Part shown: positions 1-12,221 of the stretch, one piece after another
How positions within the stretch are numbered: the stretch's first letter is position 1
How the letters are laid out: each line of letters begins with the position of its first letter
Assembly (NCBI GenBank): GCA_905183005.1
Contig: CAJJDO010000017.1
Coordinates: 658,495 to 722,494 of the forward strand
DNA from: Paramecium pentaurelia
Lineage: Eukaryota > Ciliophora > Oligohymenophorea > Peniculida > Parameciidae
Direction of reading: 5' to 3'
Length of the DNA stretch: 64,000 bases
Notes under the pieces: model-generated
What the model was told of the DNA's origin: nothing
Databases searched by the model: none
The model's input: only the letters and a program-made list of their open reading frames with translations
Translations under genes and position numbers: made by a program

Positions 1-513
1 ATAAATATTTATACTCAATCTAGATTTTTTATTATAATCATCTGATAATTTTTCAAATAACAATGTACCTAAACCAGAACCTGTCCCTCCACCAACTGAA
101 TTGAACATCATAAATCCTTAAACTGAAGAACAATTATCAGCAAGCATTCTGATTCTTTCCAAACATATATCACCATAATCTTTGCCAATAGAATAATGAC
201 CTCTTGCAAAATTGTTAGCAGCACCCTCTTTCCCAGAAATAAATTAGTTTTGGCTAAACATAGCCTTAAATTTACTAGTTTTCACTTAATCTATTTAAGT
301 AGATTCTAAATCCACAAATATAGATCTTGGAACTAGTTTCTAATGATCAGATTCATAAAAAAATGTTTTTAATGCATCATTTATTCCTATAACTTATGGA
401 TTGATCATCTATCCATCAGACTAAATCTAATGCTCTAGACAGAACAATTCCCAACATGCATTTCCAACCTATATTCCTCCCTATCCAACTTAAATTGTAA
501 TTATTTCTTTCAT
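1..513 (-). CDS. Divergent alpha-tubulin, N-terminal 171 codons (runs off the window edge)
   Basis: Tubulin is the GTP-binding subunit of microtubules. Read from ATG at 513 with TAA/TAG as Gln, the frame is open to base 1 with no intron and opens MKEIITIQVGQGGIQVGNAC, the tubulin N-terminus. The phosphate-binding loop GGGTGSG is present (coded near 85-105), and LEHQIQSDGQM matches alpha- rather than beta-tubulin. Other family blocks are VDLE, ISGKE and ANNFARGHYSIG. It is clearly divergent: GQAG is GQGG, the loop after residue 36 differs, and the position corresponding to the acetylated Lys40 is Gln. The missing C-terminal part is outside the window. Paramecium has several divergent alpha-tubulins, so a specialised or decaying paralogue is likely. 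Being a tubulin is near certain; its function is not. Confidence 0.9.
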
Positions 514-1945
514 TTTAAAGTGTTATTTTATTTAAACTCTTTAAATAATTATTTTCCATCAGCATATATCCATTTTATAAGTCGAAAATTCTTTTAGAGG
601 GGATGGTTATTTTATAAAAGAAATATTAAGAAAAACAAAGTATAATGTCATAAATTTTTATAAATTAAATTATTTAATTAAAATAAAAATAAAAAATGTT
701 TTTGCAGAATTAAGTATTTTCATGACTCTTCTTAGAGTTGTTAAGTTTAAGTTTAAATAGCTGAACCCTTAATAATTTAAATTTATTAGAGAAATGAAAA
801 TATAATCTTCATTTATTAAATAAGAAAATTAAATGTTATTATCAGCTTTTAATTTAATAGAATCAAATGATTTTAGTTAAAATCAATAAAGATTTTAATT
901 TATTTTGCAGTCCTACTTGTATTTAATTAAATTCATTGAAATAATGGTTAACCTATAAATTTGGCAAGGCGAATTAATCAAATGGTTAATAGTATTTATA
1001 TTTCAAAATATTAATTAAATTTTAAGATGCTAAAGATTAATTGATTATGCAATTCACCATCCAATTGAAAAAACTGTTGAAATATAGTATTTGATGTTTT
1101 TTTTTGATAATATGTCAATCTGACTAATTATATTATATTAAATATATTAATAAATAATTCTTTTATTTATTGCATTCTAAAACTTATTTTTAAGATAAAA
1201 AGACTTGGAAAGTAATCATGATTGGATTCTTTGATATTTAAACTTATCATAAACTACTTTATAAGCAACTAGAAAACAAACTTTAAAATTTCAGTAATAA
1301 AAGTAATATATGAGCAGAAAGAGCACTTTGATTTTGAAAAGTGATTAAAGAATACACATCTAAAGGGTTAAAAGTTTTTGATAAAGAATAAAGATTGAAG
1401 TTAGTATGCATAAGAAAGAGCTTGTGCTCGGTATGATTCCAAAAATTCAATATTAACTAATTGATATTTCTAAATAAAAAATATTAATTTGCTTATTCAG
1501 AATCCATTAAGATATTAATATAAAAATTTCAATTTAAATATTAATATCTTTGATTGTGATTATAAAACAATCAGATAGGTTCTTCAGATTATTTATAGAA
1601 TAATAAACAAAATGCGATATTTATCAATAATTTAATCCTTTGAAGTGATATTAGAGATATTATATTACTGCTGAAAATAAGAAGTGCAAATAAAAAAATA
1701 ACTGAATTAAATTATTCCAATATCACTTATATTGAAAGAAGCAAAAATCAAGAAATTCCTTAAAATTCAAACATCTTAATTTTTTCTTTAATAATTTGAT
1801 TAAAGAATATTAAATGATTATTAAAACTTTCAATTATTTGTTTTAATCTAAAAGTATTATCCTGAATCTGAAATCTACTTTCATAAATCATTGTTATTTA
1901 AGAACTATTTAATGTGATAAAACACATAAATTATTTTTAATTATA
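514..1945. other. Intergenic, no gene recognised
   Basis: This A+T-rich stretch lies between the divergently transcribed tubulin and PG-repeat genes, so it should hold both promoters. I found no frame with a recognisable product, no tRNA-like fold and no transposon ends. Frames of a few dozen codons occur on both strands, as expected when only TGA stops. Confidence 0.4.
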
Positions 1946-3934
1946 ATGTCTTAAATCGAAAATGAATTATTCGAACAACTTGAATATTTTAAAATCCCAG
2001 GGCCAGGAGCATATAATCCTTAACTCTAAGGATCAAATTCAAGTTATAAGTATTTATTAAATAACACCTAAGATTTGGGAATGAATAAAAATTAAAAGTA
2101 TTTTCATTTTAGTTACCTCCCGATCGTAATGGACCATCTTACTTTAATCCTAGATTATTTAGCAATAATTAAGCTTTTCGGTTAATATATTATTGATTAA
2201 ATTAGTTTTTCCTCAAATTAAAAAGGGACCGATTATTATAATGAAATTCCTTCAGTAGGTTCTTATAAATTGCAAACAAGTTTTGATAATGGTATTGGTT
2301 ATTCTTTTGGAAGGAAATTGCCTAAAGAATTTTTCTAATCTCAGCAAATAAATTAATCTTCAAAAGTGTTTGTTTACTATCCATAGTCAAATAAATATTA
2401 GATGGGAAAATGGTTTGAGTAAATAAAGAAATTTTATTGTTTATTTAGGAATGATTAGAATAATAAGAATAACTATGAAAAGTTGGAATTGCAAATGGAA
2501 TACTATCCTATGGAAGAGTATATTGGAAAAAAAGATGGATTGTGGGTTGGATGTATAAAAAAGTATATGAATATGGATATAATTTAGTTAATAATGTGAA
2601 TTATTTGTAAAAGGTTAATATGAGAATGGCATAAAAATTGGAGAATGGAAATATTTTTGGAAAAAAAATCTTTGTTCTCCTTTTGAATTGATGTAACATT
2701 TTTTGAATATTATTATTTAGTTATGGAGGATCATATATTGAATAAAATGGATAATGGGTTGAGGTGGATGAAGGTATTAATGAGGAAAATATTTTAAAGA
2801 AATTGAAAAACTTTTATTTATTGGATCATTAAGAAATTAAAACAGTTGCTTCAGAGTTTTTAAGAACTCCAGATCCATTTTAAGTTTCATCTGAATAAGA
2901 AGTCAAATAAGAAATTTTGTCCTTTTAAAATTCAATTTGGTATATGGATTTTCAGTTTGAAAATGAAGAATTCTTAAGGAAATGTTTTGAGAAGGATTTG
3001 AGTTACAGTTAAATATAAAATATTGTAACAAATGAAGATGAATTTAATGAAGTCAAAAATATAATATGGAATGATTATAAAATCATCAAAGAAACACATA
3101 AATAGTTTTCATTATAACATCCATCTGGAAATGTTTGGTCAATGCCATTTAGTATGATTTCAGCATTTGCATCTAAAACAAGATTGGTTGGCAATAAAAC
3201 ATATAAGATTGAAAATTTGAAACGACAATTTAAAGCAACTTGTATTGCTTCAATCGAAACTTAAAAAAAATATAGAAATCCTAAAATAGCATTATGCAGA
3301 TATCAATTTATGGAATTTTTAGTGAGAGTTTCTATTGATAAATACTTGGAACAAAAATAAACAAATAATATAGTTGAATCTGTTTAAATGCTATTAGATC
3401 AATGCCTACCTATCATGTAAAAATTCAATACACAAGAATGGAGAGAGATGAGGTACTTTAATGAATACTGTGATGATTGTTTAAAATATTACAAACCTTT
3501 GTTAAATAATCTGTATAATAAATATTGTATAAAATCAGAATAAGAGCAATTTATGAGCCTTGATTAATTTCATAAAATTTGTAATAAAGCAAATAAGAAT
3601 TACAATTATAAATAAATAAATATGGTATTAAAATTATTCATATTAGGCATTCACTTTATCAATAAAGTCTTATATAGATGAATTAGAAAATGATGGTATC
3701 ATCTAAATGACTTTTATAGAATTTATGGAAGCATTAGCCAGATTTGCTGAAATAATTTCATTGCCTGCTTATAAAGATATGACTCATAAATAATGTAAAT
3801 AGCAGCCATTGCATATCAAATTAGAAAGATTAATTAAACGTTTAGCATAAACTTGTGCATCTGAAGCATATAAATAACAATTTGGAAATCCTCAATAAAG
3901 TATATTTGATTTTCAACTTAATGATGATGATTGA
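1946..3934 (+). CDS. PG-rich repeat (SHIPPO/STPGR-like) protein with a GxW stretch and EF-hand-like C-terminus, 611 aa
   Basis: Six introns (2050-2072, 2181-2205, 2419-2448, 2563-2587, 2693-2720, 3625-3646) join to exactly 612 codons ending at TGA 3932. The N-terminus carries GPGAYNP and, after intron 1, PPDRNGPSYFNP, followed by a third weaker YYNEIPSVGSY. These are the Pro-Gly motifs of sperm-tail PG-rich proteins, which sit on cilia and cortical microtubules. The middle has Gly/Trp-spaced segments (KKDGLWVGC, ENGIKIGEWKYF, EQNGQWVEV) like the GxW repeats common in Paramecium proteins. The C-terminal 200 residues are helical, with EF-hand-like blocks (MSLDQFHKICNKANKN, QMTFIEFMEALARFAE) but without a complete calcium loop. 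A ciliary or cortical role is inferred from the N-terminal motifs. Fusion of a PG N-terminus to this body could also reflect two genes I joined, although the frame is continuous. Confidence 0.65.
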
Positions 3935-4430
3935 TTTTACATACATAATATTCAAAAAATAATATATTATTTCAAAAACAAATACATTTATTAGTAAATG
4001 TTAATGTTATATCACACAGAATTACTGAAAATATTGATGTAAGAGATATCTTTAAGGTTATATATTACTCAAGCATTTGAAATTGATTAAGCAACCAATT
4101 ATATCTATTTTTAAAACAAGAAAATCACTCCCTTTGTAATCATCATCAATAGTATAGTATAGTTTTTTTTTCTATTTTCAAAATAAAAATAAAAAGTGTT
4201 TGAATATTAGACATTGATCATCCTTAAATGAATACTAAAATGAAAAATTAGCAAATTTGTTTTGTGTTTCTAAATAAAATCAATCCAGTAGAACTACTTA
4301 AAATTTAACAAAAAATTTTAGGGGATAAATCAGTAATGTAAACTAGTATTTTATATATATCTAATTGAAAGAGAAACTAACAAGTGATGGATCAAGCATT
4401 GCAATAAATTTTTTAGGATTTCTGATTAAA
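3935..4430. other. Intergenic, nothing recognised
   Basis: A+T-rich sequence downstream of the PG-repeat gene. No supported coding frame or RNA gene. Confidence 0.35.
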
Positions 4431-6230
4431 ATGATATTTGAAAAAGTAATTAAAATATTGAACTTTATTGATGTTTTTTAAGACTATATTTAAGACTATA
4501 TATACTAAAAGAAATTATTCTTACAAAAACTCATGTGTTCTAAAGAATTTGATGAAATATAGAGAAAATAAATATCTTGTTAAAAATTATAATACAAAAA
4601 TTAGAAACTAGTATTAAAAATGAAAATTAAAAATATGATTTAGTTACTTTGCTTAAAGACTATTTAGTTATTTATATGCTTACTATCAGTATTTTCATTT
4701 TACAAAAATAAAAATTAACATAAAAATAGAAAGATTGGCTGAAAATTTATAATTTATAAGAAAAATTAAAGCCATAAAAGAAGTCATCAATTTTTGAAAA
4801 TAAAAACCCATTTTTAAAAGATATTTATAATAGTTCAATTTTGATTAAACTAAAATTATTAGAAGATTAATATTGCATTAAATTATTCCTCTTATTATTA
4901 AAAAAATCATAAAATACTATATAGGAATCAAAATTAATAAATTAAAGAATTATTGATAGATTTAACACTCATTCGTTTTTGAAATAAATATTATCTATTT
5001 ATGTCTAGGAAATAATTATTTAGATGTAATACTAAAAACTCTTATTAATTATTATTTATAGATGCAAATGTTTATGAAAATGCATAAAGTGTATAATTAT
5101 ATAGTATATAAATTTATAGGATTAATAACGGAAACACAAAAATGAGCAGAAGAAAAACTATGGAATTAATTATTTTTTCATTTAATCGTAAAGTAAAAGA
5201 ACTGCATTTTATCTAATATGTGATGATAAGTAAATTAATTATTTTTTTATTTATATTTTTATATCAATAATTAGCAAGAAAAGTTAAATTGATATTTATT
5301 ACAATTTTTTGTTTTAAATAGTAAAGATAAAAATAAATCCTTATTCTTTTATTTAATAAATACAACAATAGAACAGGATCTGAATTCATCTTTATAAATG
5401 TAACTGGATAAAAAAATAGATTTTTTAAATTAAGAAGTTTTGAATTGAACTTTTTTATTACTAATTTTGGTAATCAAAAATCCTTTATTTTTTTAGAATT
5501 TTCTTAAGCATTTATGCATCTAATAGTTTAATTATAAAATGAAATCTTTTTTATGCTCTATAAAAAAGACACTAGATCCTATTAAATTTTCTAATTAATA
5601 GTTTTTGTAAGAAAAAATAAATTAGAAGATTAATTTAATAATGATTTTTCTTGACTGTTATTTAATATCTTAAAAAAGCCTTAGAAGATAGAAAAAGAAT
5701 ATTAAAAGGAGAAATTACTTTAATGTTATTTGAAAAGTTGATTTTTTCCTAGATAAATATTTGATTAAATAATAATTCGATATAATTACAAATCATAAGG
5801 TTAGAGTAATAAATTGGATGCAAAATTTTAAATTTAAGGAATATTTTAAGATGATATATCAAATCTCAAAAATTTTGAAAATAGAAGGATGAAGTATTTT
5901 GAGAATTATTTTTCTTTAAATAAATTCGTGATGTGATTGATGGCTTCTGAATCATAGGCGATAACACAAGCATTATGAATCTGCATAAAATATTACAATC
6001 ATAATTATTTGAATAATATAATAATTCATGAATGCATTAAATGCTGCATATATGTTTTGAGGTTTAATATTCCTGACAAATCCTGGAGCAATTTCATTAT
6101 ATTCTTGCCCCTCCACGTACATTAAATAAAAAACACTTCACTTTTTTTGAAGGAAATATCAAATTATTTTATTCTGATAAAAAATTAAAGTGAAAGAGAC
6201 TAATTTTTTATTTGGAGTGTTATTCCCTTA
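4431..6230 (+). pseudogene. Decayed unrecognised gene(s)
   Basis: Several long TGA-free frames follow one another in different phases. From ATG 4431 a frame of about 40 codons (MIFEKVIKILNF...) breaks near 4550. It resumes in another phase to about 5070 (TSIKNENQKYDLVTLLKDYL, then a Lys/Gln-rich helical stretch), and a third phase stays open to TGA 5652. Shorter pieces follow (SNKLDAKFQIQGIFQDDISN near 5820-5930). I could not join them with introns of normal size. The composition resembles the helical Lys/Gln-rich proteins of this genome, but I recognise no family. It is either one dead gene or overlapping chance frames; in this code a 190-codon open frame by chance is uncommon but possible. 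Confidence 0.35.
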
Positions 6231-7316
6231 AATAGGTTAAATAATAATAATTTACTTCGAAAAATAATTGATGTAATGAATATTGCAATAGATATGAGTA
6301 AAAATAATGAAGTCATTTAATAAACCTAATCATCATAATTTTAAAGTGTTAAAACTTTTCAAATTATAATTCATATAGTTGGGATTTAATAGAAATGCAT
6401 TTCATTTTTGTTTAAATGATTACAATTTCTTTAAGTAATCAAATCTTTGACGATTATTTTTTATAGAAATCATAGTTTCTTAACTAAAAAGCTATTACCA
6501 TAAGTATATTTTTATAATATATTTTAAAATATTTTCAATTATAAAATTATTCAAGTTATAAATTTATACATAGAACTAGGTGAAATATAGATAGAAAATC
6601 TTCGAATTAATTACTATCAGAGGAAATTTAATTACATCTCGGAAGAAATATTTACAACCTTAGTTGTTTCCTAATAGTATTATTATAGAATTAACCCTAA
6701 AATCAAATTCAGGAATTTCTTTTTTAAATCTTTTTCTAAAGGAATCTAAAGCTAGTATTGCAATATTATATTTTAATAATTTAGAACTAATCAAAGATAC
6801 AATATATCACCAAGCATCTAAAAATTTTACTTATCCTTATTTATTAAGCAGAATTTAAATTAGCATAGATATTCAAATACACAAAAATAATTAGGAATAA
6901 AAAGATAGATAAGATTAGGTAGTTTCCTATTGAACAGATCTTTAAAGTAATGGAAAATAACTTTCATCTTTGTGTCAATACTAAATATTAAATGATAATT
7001 AAATTTTATTCAGATATTTAATGATAGGTAATTCTTTTAAATTTAGATCAACTAAGGCAGTAAATTTAATTTCTATCTTTATCAAAAATTGTCTTATTAA
7101 AACTTAGCTTAATCTTCTATTATATTAAATTTCATCAATAATAATAAAAAATATACTTAATTTAAGTAATTGTAAAATATTTAGATTAATATAGTGTTTT
7201 AGTTTATATAAGATTGTTTGATTTAATTATTTATATCAAATAGAGTTTGTAATTTGTATTATAAATACATTCTTAATGTATAAATAATATTTAATTGATT
7301 AATTATTTTATTTTTA
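6231..7316. other. Intergenic, nothing recognised
   Basis: No convincing frame; a 64-codon frame at 6664-6858 has no recognisable content. The last 300 bases are the upstream region of the B-box/TPR gene. Confidence 0.35.
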
Positions 7317-8671
7317 ATGAAAATCTTTACTTGTAAATATCTAGCACATGAAAATGAAGAAATTATTGGATTTTGTTTGAACCAAAATTGTTAAAATGCA
7401 ACTCAATATTGTTATGAATGTTTAAATACATTTCATTCAGACCATTTCAATGATTGTATTAGATTTACTAAAATGATCCCATATATCAATGATTTCATGC
7501 AGATTTATAATAAATCAAGGAATTAGTTCAATGAAATCTATCAATAACTTCAGAATATTTTTGAATAGATTTTTAAAAAAATGGATTAAGAAATTATAAT
7601 CTTAGAAAAAATTAGCAATTAACTTTTAAACAAAGACTATTTGGCTTTTAAATCATAAATAAACATAATCAAATTGTTTTATTCAAATGAAAAAGACAAA
7701 TACGTATGTATCTTTTTTAAATTATTATAATAGAATAACAAATATCATAATTAAATATTATTCTTGAAACTATAAAAACTATGGTACCAGATTAAATTAA
7801 ATCGGAACATTAATTTAATTATGATTATTAAAATAATATTAAAATTGAAGAAATTAATTAGGAGATTAATGATAATATGCAGTAGAATAATTAAGATCCT
7901 TAAATAATGATAGATAAAGGTAAAATAAATTTCTTCTTATTTTAGGATAGTAATTAAGTAAATTACAAAAGTACGAAGAAGCAATTGAATGTTTTGACAA
8001 AGCTATATTAATGGATAGTAAATTGTTATCTCCATATTTGAATAAGGGTAATTAAATTACTATTTTTATTTAGGTCAAACATTAAAACGTTTAAAGAAGT
8101 ATTAAGAAGCAATCGAATGTTATGACAAAGCTATTTAAATAAATCCTAAATCTTCGCCTGCTTGGAATAATAAGGGTAATTGGTTCTTATTGTCTTTAGG
8201 TTAAGTATTATCCTATTTAACAAAATATAAAGAAGCATTATAGTGTTACGAAAAAGCAATTGGTTGAATAAGGGTAATTAATTGTGATCAATTATAATTT
8301 AGGAAATTCATTAAAACGCTTAAATAAGTATGAAGATGCAATAGAATGTTTTGACAAAGTTATTTCAATAAATCCTAAAAATGAATCTGCTTGGAATAGT
8401 AAGGGTAAATTACTTTATAATTCAGGTTTATTACTACACAAATTAAAGAACTTCAAAGATGCCATCTAAAGTTATGATATGTCTCTTTCCATTCGCATTT
8501 AACCTTCAATATTAAAACAAAAAGGTAAACGATTTTTAATCTAATTTAAATATAGCTGATACACTATTTGAATTAGGGGAAAAATAATTAGCTGAATAAT
8601 TTTATATGGCTGCGTTGGAAAATGGTACAGATGATACAGATTAAATATAGAAATAATAAGTACAGTTATGA
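7317..8671 (+). CDS. B-box-type zinc finger / TPR protein, 386 aa
   Basis: Seven introns join to 387 codons. Residues 5-50 have the Cys/His spacing of a B-box-like zinc-binding fold (CKYLAHENEE, then C-N-Q-N-C, YCYECL, FHSDHFNDC). A helical coiled-coil-like stretch follows. Then come tetratricopeptide repeats of 34 residues (KYEEAIECFDKAILMD, KYQEAIECYDKAIQINP, KYKEALQCYEKAI, KYEDAIECFDKVISINP, NFKDAIQSYDMSLSIRI), each ending K-G at an intron. TPRs form a superhelix that binds peptides, so this is probably a scaffold or adaptor. The third repeat lacks its second half: about half a repeat is missing around 8262-8272. As a result the usual 29-nt intron lies inside a 40-nt one (8263-8302) that is needed to keep the frame. 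Ligand and pathway are unknown. Confidence 0.7.
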
Positions 8672-8829
8672 AATATCATCATAAATCAAATATTTTATAT
8701 TTTTCATTAAACATTATATCATCTCTATGTTGCATGAAAATTATAATAAATAGACAAACAATTGGAAACTAAATGGAAAGTTGCTTATCTCTTGGTACTT
8801 ACTATTTTTATAGACCTAAATTCATAATA

Positions 8830-9420
8830 GAGATTCCTTTTAAAATTGATTTACAAACTAAAGCATATATAGTTCTATCATTTGATTTTCATTAATTATG
8901 TCTTCTATAATTCATATAATAATAATTACTGATTTATCTAATTCTTCTCTGTTTATCTACGAAATGAGTTTATTTCCTTCAACTTATTAATTTTATGATT
9001 TTTATTGAGTATCAATGACTAAAGAATATGATTGATTACTTATAAATTGTTAATTTCTTTATAAAATAGTATCATAGAATTGAGTATAATCATCTAATTT
9101 ATCAAATTTTATAGGAATCTCACTATTAAAGTATACTTTATTATTTGATTATAATATTTCTACTTGTAATTTAAACTTATCAATTTTAGGTTTTGACTCT
9201 ATTTCTTCCTTTTAATCAATATTTGTTAATATTTAGTCAATAAAATTTTCAACAATAGCTTTGAATTCTTTTATTAAACTTAATTTTGTTTTAATTGATT
9301 CTATTTTTCCTAGATTTCAAGCCTCAGACTGAATGCAAATCAAAGTTATTTGAATCTCTCATACAAGCAAGAAACCAATCTTTTTAACTTAACAAGGTCA
9401 TTTATTATTGCTTATTTTTT
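8830..9420 (-). pseudogene. Decayed helical protein fragment
   Basis: The minus strand reads a coherent helical protein, IESIKTKLSLIKEFKAIVEN, then FIDQILTNIDQKEEIESKPK and SNNKVYFNSEIPIKFDKLDD. It is broken by TGA codons near 9370, 9325 and 8920, and the frame resumes after each. The style (a Cys-containing head, then coiled coil) resembles the part behind the zinc finger in Paramecium B-box proteins. I see no start codon or stop that would make a working gene. Confidence 0.4.
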
Positions 9421-9649
9421 GATGCTTAGTTGTTAACCATTTCTTTAACATATTTCAATTTTATGAAATTTATATATAAGTCTTCAAAAAAATCAACCTT
9501 ATTCTTTTATGACGATATATAAGTTTAGTTGCCTTCATTTTAGATGATATTAATAATTAATCTTTCTTTCTTAAAAGTCATCATATTAAATTAAAAATAA
9601 TCTCCAATTCTATTATTCAAATGATAGCAACTTACTTCATAAATTTTTT

Positions 9650-10422
9650 TTTATTTATAAATAATTTATTATAATTTATTCAATATTCCCAATAATTTTC
9701 TGAAAATTCAATCCAATTTCCTTACTTTCCTCCGAATACATTAAACCAACCTCCACCTAAATAAAATAATGCCATTATTTAATTTTATATCCTTTAATTC
9801 CATATTTTCCTTTGAATTTTAAGTATTTCATTTACACTATATTAAGTAAAACTTCTTCATTTTTCGATCCATCTATTTTTTTAATCTAGTGCTCTTTATG
9901 TTATAGGTTGAAAGTTTGTTTTGACAAATTTATTTCTGACACTTTATAATCCCTCCAAGATACGATTATTTTTTCAGTTAATTCAGTACTTGGTATATAA
10001 AAAATTTTTTGTAAACTATAAGATTGAATTAATTAGATAAGTTGTCTTATACCAATCTTACATAAATTTTTCAAATATTATTCCTTTTTTGGAAATTTGC
10101 GAAGCATCCTGCAACCAATTTTTTTGAAATCGTTTTTTTAACATCTCAAACTAAAAAGGATTAAAGTAGTTTCTTCTTAATATAAATCATGTTAACTTAA
10201 GACACTTTTCAAAGTAGTTTTAGATTCACTTAATCTAAATTAGTGATCTATGTTTAATTATTTGAACATTTCAATTATTTTTTAACCAAAATCATCAATC
10301 AGAATAATCAAATCTTCAGTTATTTTACCATATCTAATACATTTTTGATTAATTTTGCCTTTGTAAATTCCTCAAATAAAGTTTGTTGGACACTCATGAC
10401 AAAATTTATATTGAGTTTTCAT
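9650..10422 (-). pseudogene. Decayed Cys-motif / GxW-repeat protein
   Basis: From ATG 10422 the minus strand reads MKTQYKFCHECPTNFI, then TGA where a Trp would fit (TGG in a live copy), then GIYKGKINQKCIRYGKITED. A long open frame follows to TGA near 9637. In a second phase, near 9690-9757, the typical GxW block LGGGWFNVFGGKQGNWIEF is visible. This is the layout of a repeated Paramecium family, as I remember it: a short Cys motif, a helical body and then Gly/Trp repeats. The in-frame stop and the phase change mark it as dead. The family's function is unknown to me. Confidence 0.5.
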
Positions 10423-10610
10423 GAAAAAAATTTGTATAATTTTTATCACAAGATAATAAATTTTATTCGTAATAAATACAAAATTAGTTTAAAATGAAAA
10501 TGCCCTGATATAGTAAACCGTAAAAATATTCAGCCCAAAATTTATGTTTCTGTTTCAATTTAAGTCATTTTAAAAAAATCAAAAATAACTTATGAGAAAA
10601 CGATTTATTA

Positions 10611-11240
10611 TCATTTTAATTGTTAATTTTCTTAATAGTCAAATTTGAAATTAGTAATACTAAAATCTAAATCAATAATTATTTATAATTCTTCAGCTCT
10701 ACTAGTTTGTTTTATCATATCTCCTTTCCGTAATTTGAAAATCCCATTAATATGGAAAAATTCACTCAAATGATTGATCATAAATGTTAAATCATCTTAT
10801 TTGATATTTTCTTGTCAACTTAAATCATGTAATTTTATGAATTCATTTACAATAATGATTATATAAAATTAAATAATATTCAATCAAATATCCAAACTTT
10901 TCAAAAATCATATATTTAATCTTCAATTTTTAAATGATTGGTTTCTTTTTCTTTTAAGAATCAAAATTTGAAATTTATTATAATTTCCCTACTTCCAAAT
11001 TAACTACTTAATTTAAATTATGATTTTGGCTTCTTTAGCCTATATTCAAATTAAATTTTTTAGAAGGAATTTTATAATCGCATAGGAAAGTAGTAGCTTT
11101 TTCCATTAAATTTTATTTTAAACATAAGAACAGTATATGCATAAGTAATAGGAATCATTTGATGAATAATAGTATACTGTTTCAAAAAATTTGAGCGCTC
11201 TTTATGAGAATTGTTGATAGATTTTTGAATAAATATTCAT
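10611..11240 (-). pseudogene. Decayed unrecognised gene
   Basis: ATG 11240 opens a frame (QRALKFFETVYYYSSNDSYY, followed by CIYCSY) that shifts phase near 11100. It continues as KIPSKKFNLNIGQRSQN and a Lys-rich stretch, stops, then resumes as a hydrophilic segment ending at TGA 10611. Three phases within 630 bases cannot be joined by normal introns. No family recognised. Confidence 0.35.
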
Positions 11241-12221
11241 TCTAAATAATAATCAAATTTTAAGTATTATGCTGAATTAAAATTTCTAATATTTAATCTT
11301 TGCAATTTCTGTTTAAATTTAATTACTATCGTGCCTCTAAATAGTATGATTTTTAAGAAATAGGGAAAATTAGATTATAATATTAATGGGTATATTAGAG
11401 TAAAATTATAAAAAAATATTATTTAACTCGATATTAATGAATTCTTTTTATATTATTAGTAAATATTAAGTACAGTATTTGGAAGAATGAATTTATTGTT
11501 TTGATGATATATAAATTATAAAATGAATATTAAGTAAAAAATAAGAGATTATATTTCTAATACTATTGACTTCTATTAGATAAATAAAAGATATATTTGA
11601 TGGTAAAATTCTTTGAATATATCAATTTTTGAATATTTTTCATAAAGAGAAAATAGAATCGTTAAGAAGAAAATCTATAAAATTATTGTCCTTGTTCAAA
11701 TAAATTAAGAAACTTTAAATTGACTTGTTCAAATAAATTATGAAGTTCTAAATTGGTTGAATATTAAAATAATCATATTATACAAATTGAAATTTGGATT
11801 TTATACGGAAAGGAGAGAAACTTATTTTTGGAAGTTTAATAATAAAAATAGTAAACAAGAAGAAAATTGGTAGAATCTATCAAAGGCTATTGGAGGTAAT
11901 TAAGTAAAAATGATTTAGTTTAGCATTGTTAAATCTATTTTGTTGAATTATTAATATTGTTTAAGATATAGTAGGTTGATTTATCAATAGGCTAGCAAAA
12001 TAATGTACCAAACAACTTAAATTTATCTTTAAGTCTAAACCATTTATTCATCTAATTTTTTAACCTTTTCTTTTTTAATAATAATTTCAGTCTTATTATT
12101 TGTGATAGCTAAAATTTCCAACTGAATTAACCAAATATTCAATATAATTCTAAAAATAAGGCCTGTTTAAGTAAAAAATTCTCAAAATAAAAATAAAATA
12201 ATTTAATAGAGTTTATAATTA
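11241..12221. other. Intergenic upstream of the kinase-WD40 gene
   Basis: A+T-rich and without a supported gene. It contains the 33-bp duplication and should contain the promoter of the kinase-WD40 gene; no specific element can be named. Confidence 0.35.
11691..11756 (+). repeat. Two imperfect 33-bp tandem units
   Basis: Units at 11691-11723 and 11724-11756 both begin CTTGTTCAAATAAATTA and end CTAAATTG or TTAAATTG, with a few differences. They lie in the noncoding region upstream of the kinase gene. No function is evident. Confidence 0.6.
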
